Positions 1 to 10,689 of a stretch of 64,000 nt of DNA are shown here, in pieces. The notes beneath the pieces were generated by a model that saw only the letters and a list, made by a program, of their open reading frames with translations, had not been told where the DNA came from and searched no databases. Source of the DNA: Siphlonurus alternatus (taxonomy: Eukaryota; Arthropoda; Insecta; Ephemeroptera; Siphlonuridae); contig OX463788.1 of assembly GCA_949825025.1 (NCBI GenBank), forward strand, positions 26,554,069 to 26,618,068. Direction: 5' to 3'. Numbering within the stretch: position 1 is the stretch's first letter; each line of letters opens with the position of its first letter. Made by a program: the position numbers and the translations under genes.

Positions 1-169
1 GAATATAAATTTAATGTTGGGCCTTATAGTTCGGACAAAATTGAGTACTCCTTAATAGTTATTTAATAAAAGACGCTATTTAAGAAGTAAGATACTCAAT
101 TTTGACCGAACTATTCAACTATGCTTTAATTATTCTTTTAAATGTAATAAATTTTGATTTCAAATATCG

Positions 170-255
170 ATGAGATACATGAAGATACATATAATATTTA
201 TTCATTGTATATTCAGCTTCTAGGGCTGAGGCTATTTTTATAAATTTAATAGCCA
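170..255 (-). repeat. LINE-like 3' tail inside F1 arm
   Basis: On the minus strand a segment containing AGCCTCAGCCCT, then a GCTGAATATACAATGAATAAAT tail with a short gap, resembles the tail at 3615-3700 and recurs at 18390-18475. A 3' sequence ending in AATAAATA-type repeats is typical of CR1/L2-type LINE insertions. It is an old fragment without coding sequence. Confidence 0.5.
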
Positions 256-990
256 TAGAATCTTACATAGTTTATGCCACGACATTTTTTTTTTTTTTTA
301 ATATACATATAATATAAAAACGCATATGATGCATTCGTGACCCCTCTAAAACATTATAAATAATATATTATTACAAAACTTTAAATATATCCATTGAATT
401 TGTGATTGTTTCTATCTATTTTTAAAAATAATAAGTGTTGGATCGGATATGATGATATTATGTAAATGTATTTATACGACAGTGGTATTATATATACATA
501 TAAAAATTCGAAAATTAGTAAGATTATACTTCAAATAAAGTACTGTATCATCAACACAGCACCAAACTATTCTTGCTGCCTGTTTTCCACTGTGTCTTAC
601 ACATTGTAATTTATATAAATATATAATCATAATTATTTACTCATATGGGAGGTATGAGGAAGCAAAATTTTTATTGAAACATTATGTTATTTGTAAGCTA
701 GCTGACATAAACAAACATTATAAATATAAAGAAGGAATATAATTATTTTTGTATATATATGCATGACTGACAAAAAGGGTAAAGAATTAAATTTACTGCA
801 CTTTACTTAAGAAAATATATTACAATTTATATTGTATATACGTAATAATCAATGTCACGAGAAGTTAATAAAAAGCTTCAATGATTGATATTTAGCATAA
901 TTATTAAGCATATTGATACAAATAAATTTACAACTTATTTTTAACCTATTTCCAATAGACGAATATTTTTTCTTGAACTTCACGATTTAA

Positions 991-1334
991 GGGGAAGGTA
1001 ACGCGCTCAATGTTAAAAAATATCCCATGACACATGAAAAAAATTTAAAATGTTCTCCTCTACATTCCCTATAATATCAGGTATACAAATTCGAGCTAGT
1101 TTTTTTTTTTTTTTAGTTATGAATTTTTAAAGTTGACTATACTTTAACATGGAAAAATCAAACTTCAATGTTAATCTAGTCAACTTCAAAAACTAGCTCG
1201 AATTTGTATACATGATATTTTAGCCACTGATATTATAGAGAATGTAGAGGAGAACATTTTAATTTTTTTTTCATAATTTTCATGTTTCATGCTGTATGGG
1301 ATATTTTTTTAACATTGGGCACGTTACCTCACCC
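991..1334. mobile_element. TTAA-flanked palindromic MITE (P1, copy in F1 copy 1)
   Basis: A near-complete inverted repeat of about 340 bp is bounded by TTAA at 987-990 and 1335-1338. Its ends read GGGGAAGGTAACG and, inverted, GGGTGAGGTAACG. The arms include AAATGTTCTCCTCTACAT and GGTATACAAATTCGAGCTAG and meet around 1160. The core is shared with the palindromes at 30664 and 62926. TTAA target duplication is known for piggyBac and Kolobok transposons; the family here is inferred only from that. It carries no coding capacity, and its transcript would fold into a long hairpin. Confidence 0.8.
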
Positions 1335-1387
1335 TTAAGGGCTATTGTAGCTATTAACACACGTTGAACATATAATATAAATATAAT

Positions 1388-1582
1388 TTATACATGTAAT
1401 AAATAATATATATAATAAATAATATATATTATATACAAAGATGACAAGCCACTGAGAGCCGCGAGAGCGCATTCATTGCAGTGCTCGCGCGCTGTATTAT
1501 GCGTGTTGTATTGTGGCGGGCGGGCAGGCAGAGCGGTCAACTGGCATGTTTCTTGCGCTACGAAGTCGCGTATCTTCTTCAT
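1388..1582 (-). CDS. Exon-like ORF in F1 arm, divergent partner
   Basis: A 64-codon frame starts MKKIRDFVAQETCQL and has a GC-rich, normally composed first 48 codons before running into TA-rich microsatellite translated as I/Y repeats; only the first part could be coding. It is repeated at 19608-19802, and the left arm of the F1 element has a near-identical version starting at 17142 on the plus strand. It points away from the exon-like frame at 1897, leaving about 315 bp between the two starts. No domain is recognised. It may be host sequence captured by the element or chance. Confidence 0.25.
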   Translation of the reverse strand: MKKIRDFVAQETCQLTALPARPPQYNTHNTAREHCNECALAALSGLSSLYIIYIIYYIYYLLHV

Positions 1583-1896
1583 TTTTTAAGCTAAAGAAAA
1601 GTTATCAGCATTTATGAAATTGCAAGGATTTTGTCTTCAACTTTTAAATGAAAAATATTTCTGTATTTATATATATTGACTACGAAATTCACCGTTAAAC
1701 TTTTTTTTAACACCAAACTTTTCAGAAAATAATTAATTTAAGGGTTAATTGAAATTAAAATTAAATATATTTTTATATTTTCTTGTAGCAAATATATCTG
1801 CCTATCATTATATGCATTTACATTGCTTCTATGTAACACGGTTTCGCCACAATATGCAAATTAGTGAGGGTACTATATGCATAACTTTCCATCAAG

Positions 1897-2003
1897 ATGG
1901 CGGCGAAAGCCCCGGTGGGATTTTGGGGGGCTTTGGATATGTTACTCAGGGCATCGAGTTCTACCGATGCTGAAAAAATCACAAACTTCGGAATTTATCC
2001 GAG
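1897..2003 (+). CDS. Exon-like ORF with YY1/TISU-like start in F1 arm
   Basis: An ATG in the context CAAGATGGCGGC, matching the TISU/YY1-type start known from housekeeping genes with short 5' UTRs, opens a frame beginning MAAKAPVGFWGALDMLL with well-mixed residues. A possible donor GAG|GTCAAG follows at 2004; read through, the frame stops at 2011-2013. The element terminus lies 35 bp beyond, at 2038. Copies are at 20117-20223 (plus) and 16720-16826 (minus). The protein is not recognised. It could be a host first exon captured by the foldback element, or the motif could be coincidental. Confidence 0.35.
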
Positions 2004-2390
2004 GTCAAGATAGGATTTTCACCTATATTGACTGGCCTATCTACCTAGCTGATAATACATGTTAGCGTTTTGCTGAAAAACTGGTTTTCCTTAGCGGGGG
2101 AGACACGCATATTCCATGTAAACTGCCTTTTAAATTTTATACGGGCAGAAAAAAATCACGGGTGGTACTGTATGTGATTATTTTGTGTTATATATTTCTA
2201 AAAATTGTAAGTGTAAAAATATAGAAAATGGATTTTTTTTTCTGGAGTTGTACATTATGGTAATACAATATATAATAAAATAATTATTATATTATATATA
2301 ATATATTGATATATATTATATATAATAATGAGCCGAGTTCATATTTGTAAATCCTGAATGAAAGTATTTTATTGTAATCAATATTTGACA

Positions 2391-2540
<150 letters not shown>

Positions 2541-2703
2541 ATCTTTGTATGTGGCAAGAAAGTCAGAACATTTCAGTTGAATAATTAACCTAAATAAATT
2601 ATTATTATTATTATGACTGATTCAAGTTACGAGACATTTAATTAAATCTGTTACTCACACATCTGGTTCTAGTTTTGTTCAAACCATCATGTGCAAAGTA
2701 AAA

Positions 2704-2940
2704 TTATATATACCTAACATTTACAACATATGTGAAGCGTAAATTCAAATTTCCTGCAGCAGCAGTGAGGCAAAGACAAGTCACCCCACTTGAGTCGTCG
2801 GCGGGGGCAGCGGAGGAAGAGTAACTTGAGGGGCTTCTCTTACACGGCCTCAGGTTTTGTGCTCGAGAGATAAAGTGAGACAGAGAGCCGCTTATATACG
2901 CACTGTAGCGCGCGGTACAGTTCACACAAGAAAGCAGCAC
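2704..2940 (-). promoter_or_regulatory. GC-rich block with TATA-like core promoter
   Basis: On the minus strand TATATAAG (2892-2899) is followed about 25-30 bases later by pyrimidine-rich TCTCACTTTATC, an initiator-like arrangement, in an island richer in G+C than its surroundings. An open frame covers the island (2940 to 2704) but lacks a convincing start or domain. This may be a promoter with a 5' untranslated exon, transcribed leftward, or part of an unrecognised repeat. Confidence 0.3.
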
Positions 2941-3168
2941 AATGATGCCCTTTACAACGCCATTTAATATTACTTTAATTTTATATGCTCGTTTATGAGA
3001 AAAAATGAGAAAATGTTAATTCGTATACTTATATATGCATGATTATTTGAGACATTAATGCCCATTTAGAGAATTATTTTGAATTGTGAATAATATATGC
3101 AATATACAATCATGTACTTGATAAATTTTTCGTATTAAAAGAATACAAACTATAACATATATTTTTAT

Positions 3169-4285
3169 GAATCGCGGAAAAAAAACCCTCGGAAAAAAAA
3201 CCCTTGTATTAAAAAACCCTTGAAAAAAAACCCTAGGAAAAAAAACCCTCGGGGATAAAAAAAACCCACGGAAAAAAAACCCTTCGCTGAAGGAGCAGCC
3301 CCAAGGAGCATTCGTGGCGTAGTAGCGCGGTAGCGAGGTTTCACGGTGTGGGGAGCTCATCAAAATGTAGAAGTCTACGCGGCGATATGTTGTGGAAGTT
3401 ATAACTATTATCTGTATAGTAAATCCAACTGTGTTTTTAGTTAAAAATTATTTTAAAAACATATTTTTTCTAACTTCGAATATTATATATTGGATATAAA
3501 ATAATTAAAATAAAAAAGTAATAAAACAAAAAATGTCGTCGTCCTACTCGTATTATTATTATATAACATATAGACATAAAATGAACATTAGAAAATTATA
3601 ATATCTAATTTTTTTTATTTATTCATTGTACATTCAGCCACAAGGGCTGAGGCTATTCAGGGAATTCAATCCCTCTTTAGCCGTAGTATATACATAAATT
3701 TTTGTTGAGATTTTTAGAAGAATAGAACATGAGATATATATAATTACATAGAAAAAAAAATACATAGAAAAAAATAGTTTACCCTAAGATTCTAATACAA
3801 TATGGTATACAATATATATAATGCTGTAGAACAAAAACAGGTGGCACACAAAATGTAGTGGCACGTGATTTACGTTATACAGTATGAAACAGAGGGACTT
3901 TAGAATTTTTGTTGACGTGCAGCATGATCACAGATAATGCGAGATAAAATTTGAACTTTATTTTATAATATCTAATAGGTTAAGTGCGATTCAATAATTA
4001 TTATTAACATGACTAATGAGACTAATCAGATATATGATATCTTATGCAATATATATTATTGGAACATATATAATGATAATCTGTCAAAATCGGAAAAAAA
4101 ACGTGAAACCTCGCGATACCACGCTATATTATACTACGCCACGAATGCTCCTTGGGGCTGCTCCTTCAGCGAAGGGTTTTTTTTCCGTGGGTTTTTTTAT
4201 CCCCGAGGGGTTTTTTTCCTAGGGTTTTTTTCAAGGGTTTTTTAATACAGGGGTTTTTTTTCCGAGGGTTTTTTTTCCGCTTACC
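3169..4285. mobile_element. Foldback transposon T1, 15-bp-unit inverted ends
   Basis: The ends are inverted repeats of about 170 bp. The outer part of each is a tandem array of a 15-bp unit, consensus CGGAAAAAAAACCCT; the inner part is unique sequence including GAAGGAGCAGCCCCAAGGAG. The termini read GAATCGCGG at left and CCGCTTACC at right. The flanking 8-mers ATTTTTAT (3161-3168) and ATTTTGAT (4286-4293) match at 7 of 8 positions, consistent with an 8-bp target duplication. The interior holds a LINE tail and no coding capacity, so it is nonautonomous. The architecture resembles sea-urchin TU foldback elements (15-bp units, 8-bp duplications), a comparison from general knowledge. Confidence 0.8.
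3615..3700 (-). repeat. LINE 3' tail fragment
   Basis: On the minus strand: GGCTAAAGAGGGATTGAATT, then AGCCTCAGCCCTTGTGGCTG, then ACAATGAATAAATAAA and an A-run. It matches the tails at 170-255 and 18390-18475. It is a truncated insertion inside T1 with no reverse transcriptase remaining. Confidence 0.55.
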
Positions 4286-4544
4286 ATTTTGATATTAGTA
4301 TAATATATAGCAAAAGTAGCTATGATGAATAAAATGAGAAAAATCAACGCAATTCATCATAAATAATAAATGCCATGGTTTTATAAATCAATATGCCTAA
4401 AGTGCAATATAAATATCAGTATTATAGTTATGTGCTAACGATTCCTAACGAGTGTATATTATTATACAAGTCACAGTGGTTACTAATATAACATTACGCT
4501 TTACATTCTGGCTCCTCGTGCACCCAGCCTATAAAAGCGTTATT

Positions 4545-4815
4545 TAGAATTTTGTGGGTCCTTTTCGAACCGGGACGGGGCGGCCTGGATCCATCCCAGT
4601 ATTTTATACCTAGTTGTGACTGAAATGCATATAGCAACCCTTTTCAGGACGGTCAGCAATTGACGGGTACCATCAATCACCTCCTGGATGCACAGGATAC
4701 ACCAATGTGTTCTTAATCAATCGCCTCTGGATAAAATTTGGCGGTGCCTGGGATAGAACTCGTGACTTTCAGATTAAAAGTTGGATGCACAAACTCTGTG
4801 CCAAGCGTCGTGTTA
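4545..4815 (-). mobile_element. tRNA-Lys-derived SINE
   Basis: On the minus strand the head resembles tRNA-Lys(UUU): CACAGAG as a degenerate A-box region, then AACTTTTAATCTGA (the Lys anticodon arm), then GAGTTCTATCC as a B box at about 4750-4760. A non-tRNA body of about 200 bp follows, containing TTGATGGTACCCGTCAATTG and GTCCTGAAAAGGGTTGCTAT. A tRNA head plus unrelated body is the definition of a SINE. The ends are approximate and no target duplication was found. No second copy was noticed in the window. Confidence 0.6.
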
Positions 4816-5123
4816 ATTTAGTTTTACTTATTAAGTGTGGTATGTATATGCCATGATATATAGCTCCTTAACTCTCAATATCATAAAATAATAAGAGTAT
4901 ACATTATTATTTTCAATGACCTCATAAAAAAATGTATCACTTGTATTATAAAAATTCAATGTTAAAAGGAAATAAAGGTGTATGATGTAAAAATTGTATG
5001 GCTAATTATATTACTGTATTTATAATATAATGTGATACCTGAGGCAAAATTTAATTCATAAAGCACTTTCGTACAAAGGAAGCGTTTGTTGAAAGTCAAT
5101 ATTTTGCCTTGACTTTCTCATAG
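4816..5123. other. Noncoding AT-rich spacer
   Basis: No coding frame, repeat or structured element was recognised here except a short pyrimidine tract ending in TTTCTCATAG at 5114-5123, which could be a splice acceptor for the next feature. Confidence 0.6.
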
Positions 5124-5334
5124 GTGGGATATCCGGTGCTGTAACGTGGTGCGTGCCGCCGCAAACCTCCCCAGTTTAGTGACGGCTGCATGGGCTACGG
5201 TAGATCACAGACGGCAAGCGGACCAAAGAAGAGAGCCTGACAGTATATCGTGGTCCAATCACATAGTAGTAAGAAGCGACATTATGCACGGCAGTATCCG
5301 TTCCTTAGAGGTTTCTTCGCTTCCCCTGATGTAA
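5124..5334 (+). CDS. Candidate terminal exon, unknown protein
   Basis: After the acceptor-like TTTCTCATAG a frame stays open for 70 codons to a TAA. It begins WDIRCCNVVRAAANLPSLV and ends IRSLEVSSLPLM, with distinctly higher G+C and more balanced residues than neighbouring DNA. No family is recognised. It could be the last coding exon of a plus-strand gene or a pseudogene fragment; no upstream exon was identified. Confidence 0.3.
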
Positions 5335-7740
5335 CCACAGTCCACGTGCAATGTGCTGCGGTGTAACAGTTTAGGATGACCTAACCATAAGGTGGTTGCT
5401 TTGCATAAATAAGCTCAAATTTCATTTAATATCCTGCCAACCCTCTTCCATTTCACTAACTTTACAGCTTTCATTACCTTAATTTAGTCTATAAAGATTT
5501 TTTTTTTTAAATTAATTAAATTTTAAGGTATAACAAGATGAAAAAGGTTTTAAAAAAATGTATTTCATTGAGTACTTTATCTCACTTTCGTAACTTGTAA
5601 AAAGTTAAATAATTAATTATCTGATATCGCGCGTCGATCCACCTTTAAAAATAGTTGGCATGCTGCAGTCAGATACGAGCTAAAATATCTATATACATTC
5701 ATGAGGTGTTTTGCCAAGAAATTAAATCGTTGAAAAAATAAATTATAACGGATTGATAAAAGAATGCTAACTCGACCGCACTGGGCCCATGGTGAACTTA
5801 CTTAGTTTACGAACGAGTCTATTTGAAGGGTGGTGGATAGGGTGCAATTCGACGGATAATGTGAACTGGTGGTGCTGATTCTGGCTGGCACTCCAAAAGA
5901 ATATTGGTTAATTGGGGGGAGGGAGAGGACAATAGTGATAATTATGGTAGCTCATTTCAATGATTCTTCAATCATTGATTGATTTCTTCAATGATTCTTC
6001 TTAAGGCATTTGAAGCTCTACAGCTTTACATGAATGAAGAAAGTTAATTGTTTAGTTATATTTCATACAGGCTGAAAGAAAAAACAGAAAATGCCAATCC
6101 GTAAGGCATAATATATATTATGCAGAATATATTTATATTTTAAATTATTTTGCACAATCATGCATAATTTATTTATTACAATACTGTGTAAATATTATTG
6201 TAACATCTATATCTATAATACTATATTTAGCATAACACAGAGGTATAATATGCTACTGCATCCCTTTTTTTAACTTTCTGAATTTCTGTAACTTAAAAGA
6301 AGAGCAATTTTTTTTATATAAATTCAGGTACATTTATAAAGTATACATCGTGAAATGTTGCTCTCGTAGTATACTATATATTATAATGCTTGCTGTGATG
6401 AGTTGGCGTGGCGGCGAGCTAAACAAGAAAGGTGGTACCATTACCAAGCAAGGCACGCGCTTAGCTTGCAAGGAGGAAGTTTATTCAGTGATGATACAGA
6501 CATTTTTTGTAATGCTTTTCTAGCACGTCCATCCACCGTTCTTTGTACCGACTAACTTATGAAAATTTAGCTGTCACCTTTGTATGTATAATGCCTGGAC
6601 TTCTTTTCTTTACATTGTAGGCAGGAAATTCATAAGAAAGTGATATGTGAAGATAAATGCTATACAGTATACAGCAATAGACATGCCGCTGCCGTCGCCT
6701 TATAGAACGGCACACCTCACACTCGTTAAATTCTCATATAAACTTCCCAAATCAAAAAGTTGCCTCGCCTGTGGGTGGGCGTGAGAACACGGGGAAGGTA
6801 AATAACGAGAAGGTAAAAGAACGAAGGGCAATCCAACTTCTTGAGTGGAGCAGACTTAGCCACGGGGTAACAATTTACAGCATTTAGCATTCCACAAAAC
6901 ATTTAAATAATGTTTTAAAAATTCGGTGTATATTTTTTACAACTGTCTAATTTCATGAGGTTTATTTACCTTCAATACAGAACATTTTTTTTTTAACTAT
7001 GCATCAAATATCAACAGTTCAAACAGGACCTTCTATATTACTACGGTGTAATGTTCTGTGGTTCAAAGGTCAGTTCTTTCAACTTCTTTCTACTTTTCGT
7101 CGTCATGCACGTTTGATACATGGGTTCCTTTCTTATTCCCGTCCACTCGATGGTCCATCTTCAAGCTTTCGTCCTTTGAACTAACATCAACTGCATGTAA
7201 TAAATCCTTCGATGTAAAAATTATGATAATTTCAAATGAACACTGTAACTTCATGTCAATAACAAAGTAGACCATAAATAAAAAATACTTTGAACAAGTA
7301 TCGATCGTCCTATTTGCAGGAAAATATAAAATGTTAATTTATTGCATATTATATTTCATTTAATTAATTAACTGAAAAATAAAACTATTTTGTAATCATG
7401 TAAGTAATTGAGTTCTATTATTTTTAGTGCAGTGGGTATTTAGAGAACTATATAACCCGCAGAAATTGTTGAAATTACAATATACTGCTGATATAGAAAT
7501 AATTATTTATTATAATTATATTGATCTTTCTTTTTAGCACAAAATAGACGGACGGACTTTTTTGTAGGATGCTAAATGTTCCAACTAAACAGAAACATTA
7601 CAATGTTAAAAAAAAATGCTCGATATGATAATACGTCTATAACCTTGCTCTGTATCACGCAGAGAGCATTATAATATAATGGAGTTCTTGACTCAGCAAA
7701 GAACATATAATAAATATACATACAGGCAATCAGTTCTCCC
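5335..7740. other. Noncoding region with one small ORF island
   Basis: Mostly AT-rich DNA. A GC-richer island at 6399-6530 has an ATG frame beginning MSWRGGELNKKGGTITKQG, 43 codons, without a clear donor. Another island at 6670-6860 has no convincing frame. Short local repeats of TCAATGATTCTTC occur near 5960-6000. Nothing else was recognised. Confidence 0.4.
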
Positions 7741-7760
7741 GAATCCTCCTCGATGTTCAG

Positions 7761-7880
7761 ATTGAGGAGGTAGATAGGGTGACCTTGATGGGCAAGATGA
7801 GTTTATATTACAGGCTGGCATGCCGCGAGACTGCCGTGAGATATGGAACCGGCAAGGCGAGCGGGCAAGCGCGAAACACA
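7761..7880 (+). CDS. Candidate internal exon left of T2
   Basis: A pyrimidine-rich stretch (TTCTCCCGAATCCTCCTCG) ending in ATGTTCAG precedes a frame reading IEEVDRVTLMGKMSLYYRLA and continuing to TGKASGQARN before it runs into a TA-rich repeat. Composition and acceptor context are exon-like. The 3' end is not resolved because the TA-rich tract and the T2 transposon follow within 40 bp. The protein is not recognised. A second exon-like frame lies beyond T2, at 10437-10620. Confidence 0.35.
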
Positions 7881-7918
7881 TATATAATATAATATTGTAT
7901 ATAATATATATTATATAT

Positions 7919-10427
7919 GATTGTAGGAAAACTCGGTGCAGGAAAACTCGGTGCAGGAAAACTCGGTGCAATTTCAACAAGCTAGGAAAACTCGGTGCAC
8001 GGTAAACTCGGAGCACGGAAAACTGGGAGCACCGCTAGGAAAACTCGGAGCATCGCATATATTATAAAATATCGTATAATATATTATATATAACCAGCTA
8101 TATTGTCGCCTCCAAACACAAAAGTTACAGGGGACTTAATTAAATACTATGAGGAGCATCACTATATCGTAATTTATCCTTAATAATTGTTCTCTAGGGC
8201 TTATAAATATTTATAATTTGTGTATTTGCCATGATAATTTTTTAAGAATTGTAATTATTTTTTGATGGTAAAAAATTATAAAATTTAGATCAGAACATAG
8301 ATAACAAAATGACTGTTCACTTTCTGAAGTAAAGAAAGTAATTATTTATTCCAGTTTTTGAGATGGTAATTTTTTTAGTTGAAAAAGATGCTGATTTGAC
8401 TTGATTTGAAAATGGCCGCCAGATTTCCAATGATATTCTTATTATTTATATCCTGAATATCTCAAAAACTAGATTGACTTTTGCTTCATTTTTTTTTTCT
8501 TTTTGCTGAATATTTATGTTATAATGTAAGGAAGGTTTACTATAATTTTCAGAGTGATTCACCATCTCCTAAAATTAGTGAGAATAACCCTTTTAAAACA
8601 ACATACAGTTGAATTTTTTTACTATATATTATATATATGTAATGTATCTCTTGAAACTTTACTTGATACCTTTCTATTTTATATTTATTTATTATATATA
8701 TATTTTTATTTTTTTTTAATTTTTTTTATATATAAAGCTGTGCATGCAATGAAGTAGAATAGTTGCATCTGTGATTATATTACAATTCTTATTCTTACCA
8801 ATTCTTATTAAACTTTAACATAATATTTTGCTGCCTTGAGCCGTAATTCATCTATATAGATATTTTATTCTTTTATCTAATTTTTAATTAAAATTAAATT
8901 TGCATTGCATATAAATTTATATGTAAATATATTAGGTTCAACAAAATGCATTTTCACATAAATTAAATACTTTTTTAAAAATGTTTACATATGATGTGCT
9001 GCTACAATTTTACTTTTAAATTCTTAACTAAATTCATGCATACTTTTCTAAATAATAAATTTTAAAACTGGTATTGTATTATATACTAATTAACGCAATA
9101 ATACGGAAAAAAAATTTCACAATAAAAGTGTTTTATTTTATATAAACATACTGTTATTTACATTGATCACATAAGCTAAAATATCACATAGGAAATAATG
9201 TTCGTCTACTTAAAAATTGTTGCTTAAATTGTACAAAATAATACATAATTATCTTATTGGAATCTATATAATTAAATGCAAAGCTATAAATAGAAACAAA
9301 ATCCACATCATAGCTGGAAATGAGGGGAGAGGGGAGGGGTCAGTACTAGGTGCCTAGTAGGAGATGTTGTGGGCCACACCCTCCACATAGTCATAGGCTG
9401 GGTGACCCTTAGCCCATGAAAGTTATTGGGCTGCGCCTCGCCCCATTGTTCAAGTGCACGTGCACTAATTACCTTTTACCTGCTACCTGTTTTTTTCAAT
9501 CCAGGTAGTAAAGAAACTTGTTGAGAACGTTTGAACGCCATAAAATAATGTTCGGTTGAAATTATTTCAATATTATTACAATTTATTACCATTCCCTATT
9601 TTTCAGCATTGCATGTATATTATATTATATAAAATATATATAATGATTAATCGTCATCATGTATAAAACATGATTAAGTGGCATTCATAAAGTCCTAAGG
9701 CCACATTTAGGGTTCGATAATTTAAAGCCCGATTTTATGCATGCTTTTTAGACCCAAAATTTCTGGTCTTAAATTATCGAGCCCTAAATGTGGTCTTAAG
9801 ACTTTGTGAATGCCCCGTATTTATTTTCCTTTCCCTTTAATTAAATAAAAATATATTTCTTCACATTTATGCAATATGTAATATTAGATTTTTTTTTTTC
9901 AATGTGTTAATGATAATATATATAATGTCATATAACAAATAAAAATGAAAATTGATATAAGAATGTAATTGTTCTCATAAAGCTATATGGACATTATGGA
10001 CAAAAAATTGCTGTACCGCTGTTCCTTCTATGAGAGCACTTAAATTTTTCCTTTATTTACAATAAATATTAATTAAATAATGAAATTATTTTAATTATTT
10101 ATAAATAGTATTATATAATTTAATATAGAATTAGTGATATTCATAGTATTTAAGCCCTCCAATATTTTTTTTGTATGAAGGCAACAAGAAAATTACATGT
10201 GTTCGATTTTTGTTATATTTTATTATTTTTATGCTAATATACATATTCCAAAATCCATATACTTGTAGTATAGGGATCTTGCAATATATGCGATGCTCCG
10301 AGTTTTCCTAGCGGTGCTCCCAGTTTTCCGTGCTCCGAGTTTACCGTGCACCGAGTTTTCCTAGCTTGTTGAAATTGCTCCGAGTTTTCCTGCACCGAGT
10401 TTTCCTGCACCGAGTTTTCCGGATACC
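7919..10427. mobile_element. Foldback transposon T2, 15-bp-unit inverted ends
   Basis: Both ends carry arrays of a 15-bp unit, AGGAAAACTCGGTGC and variants (GGAGC, GGGAGC), about seven per end, in opposite orientation (7927-8055 and 10291-10420). The termini read GATTGTAGG and CCGGATACC. The 9-mer ATTATATAT abuts both ends (7910-7918 and 10428-10436); the sequence is low-complexity, so 8 versus 9 bp cannot be told. The 2.2-kb interior is AT-rich without coding capacity and contains the palindrome at 9680-9815. Unit period and termini parallel T1 and A, though the unit sequence differs. Confidence 0.75.
9680..9815. mobile_element. Small palindromic MITE
   Basis: Inverted repeats of about 45 bp (GGCATTCATAAAGTCCTAAG at left, matching TTAAGACTTTGTGAATGCC at right) surround a 35-bp loop. 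The arms contain CCACATTTAGGG and CGATAATTTAA. No flanking duplication is clear. It lies inside T2. Confidence 0.65.
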
Positions 10428-10436
10428 ATTATATAT

Positions 10437-10620
10437 ATGTACAGGTAACTTGCTTGGCACGATTTTACTGTACTCTCGAGACAAGGTTTTACGTCTGCAT
10501 ACATCTAGATATCTGGACCACTTGCTGGTGAACGAAGAAGAGTCAGTCCTGTCAGTGAACCAGTCAGCCATGTATTGCACAACTCCCATCACGACATTGG
10601 TAATGGCGGTAATGCACTAA
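10437..10620 (+). CDS. Candidate exon right of T2
   Basis: Immediately beyond the right end of T2 a plus-strand frame runs to a stop at 10618-10620, with SRDKVLRLHTSRYLDHLLVN, then EEESVLSVNQSAMYCTTPIT, then TLVMAVMH. G+C is above the local mean. CAG|GTAACTTG at about 10440-10450 could be a donor and CTCTCGAG a weak acceptor, so exact limits are unclear. No family is recognised. It may belong with 7761-7880, in which case T2 sits in an intron. Confidence 0.3.
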
Positions 10621-10621
10621 A

Positions 10622-10623
<2 letters not shown>

Positions 10624-10686
<63 letters not shown>
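10624..10686. repeat. (GT)n(TA)n microsatellite
   Basis: A short GT run passes into about 25 TA units. Confidence 0.95.
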
Positions 10687-10689
10687 TGT

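Larger units (their letters stand above)
1..2038 (+). mobile_element. Right arm of foldback element F1, copy 1 (cut by window edge)
   Basis: By eye this stretch matches 18221-20258 base for base with a constant offset of 18220 and no indels; homology stops just after the terminus GACTGGCCT. The same terminus ends the complete element at 16696-20258, so this is the right arm of a second F1 insertion whose left part lies outside the window. It contains a LINE 3' tail (about 170-255), a nested TTAA palindrome (991-1334) and two divergent exon-like frames. The flank after the terminus (ATCTA...) differs from the flank of the other copy, so these are separate insertions. The superfamily is not assigned. 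Confidence 0.8.

Noticed and set aside
1749..1973. 74-residue frame conserved in all three F1 arms
   Set aside because: It overlaps the TISU-start frame in another reading frame, begins at TTG, and its identity is explained by the near-identity of the DNA.
3055..3363. Phenylalanine/glycine-rich frame (also at 4009)
   Set aside because: Translation of the 15-bp units at the ends of T1.
3169..4285. Helitron interpretation of the TA-rich-flanked elements
   Set aside because: They lack the 5' TC and 3' CTRR ends, have long inverted repeats, and are flanked by about 8-bp duplications.
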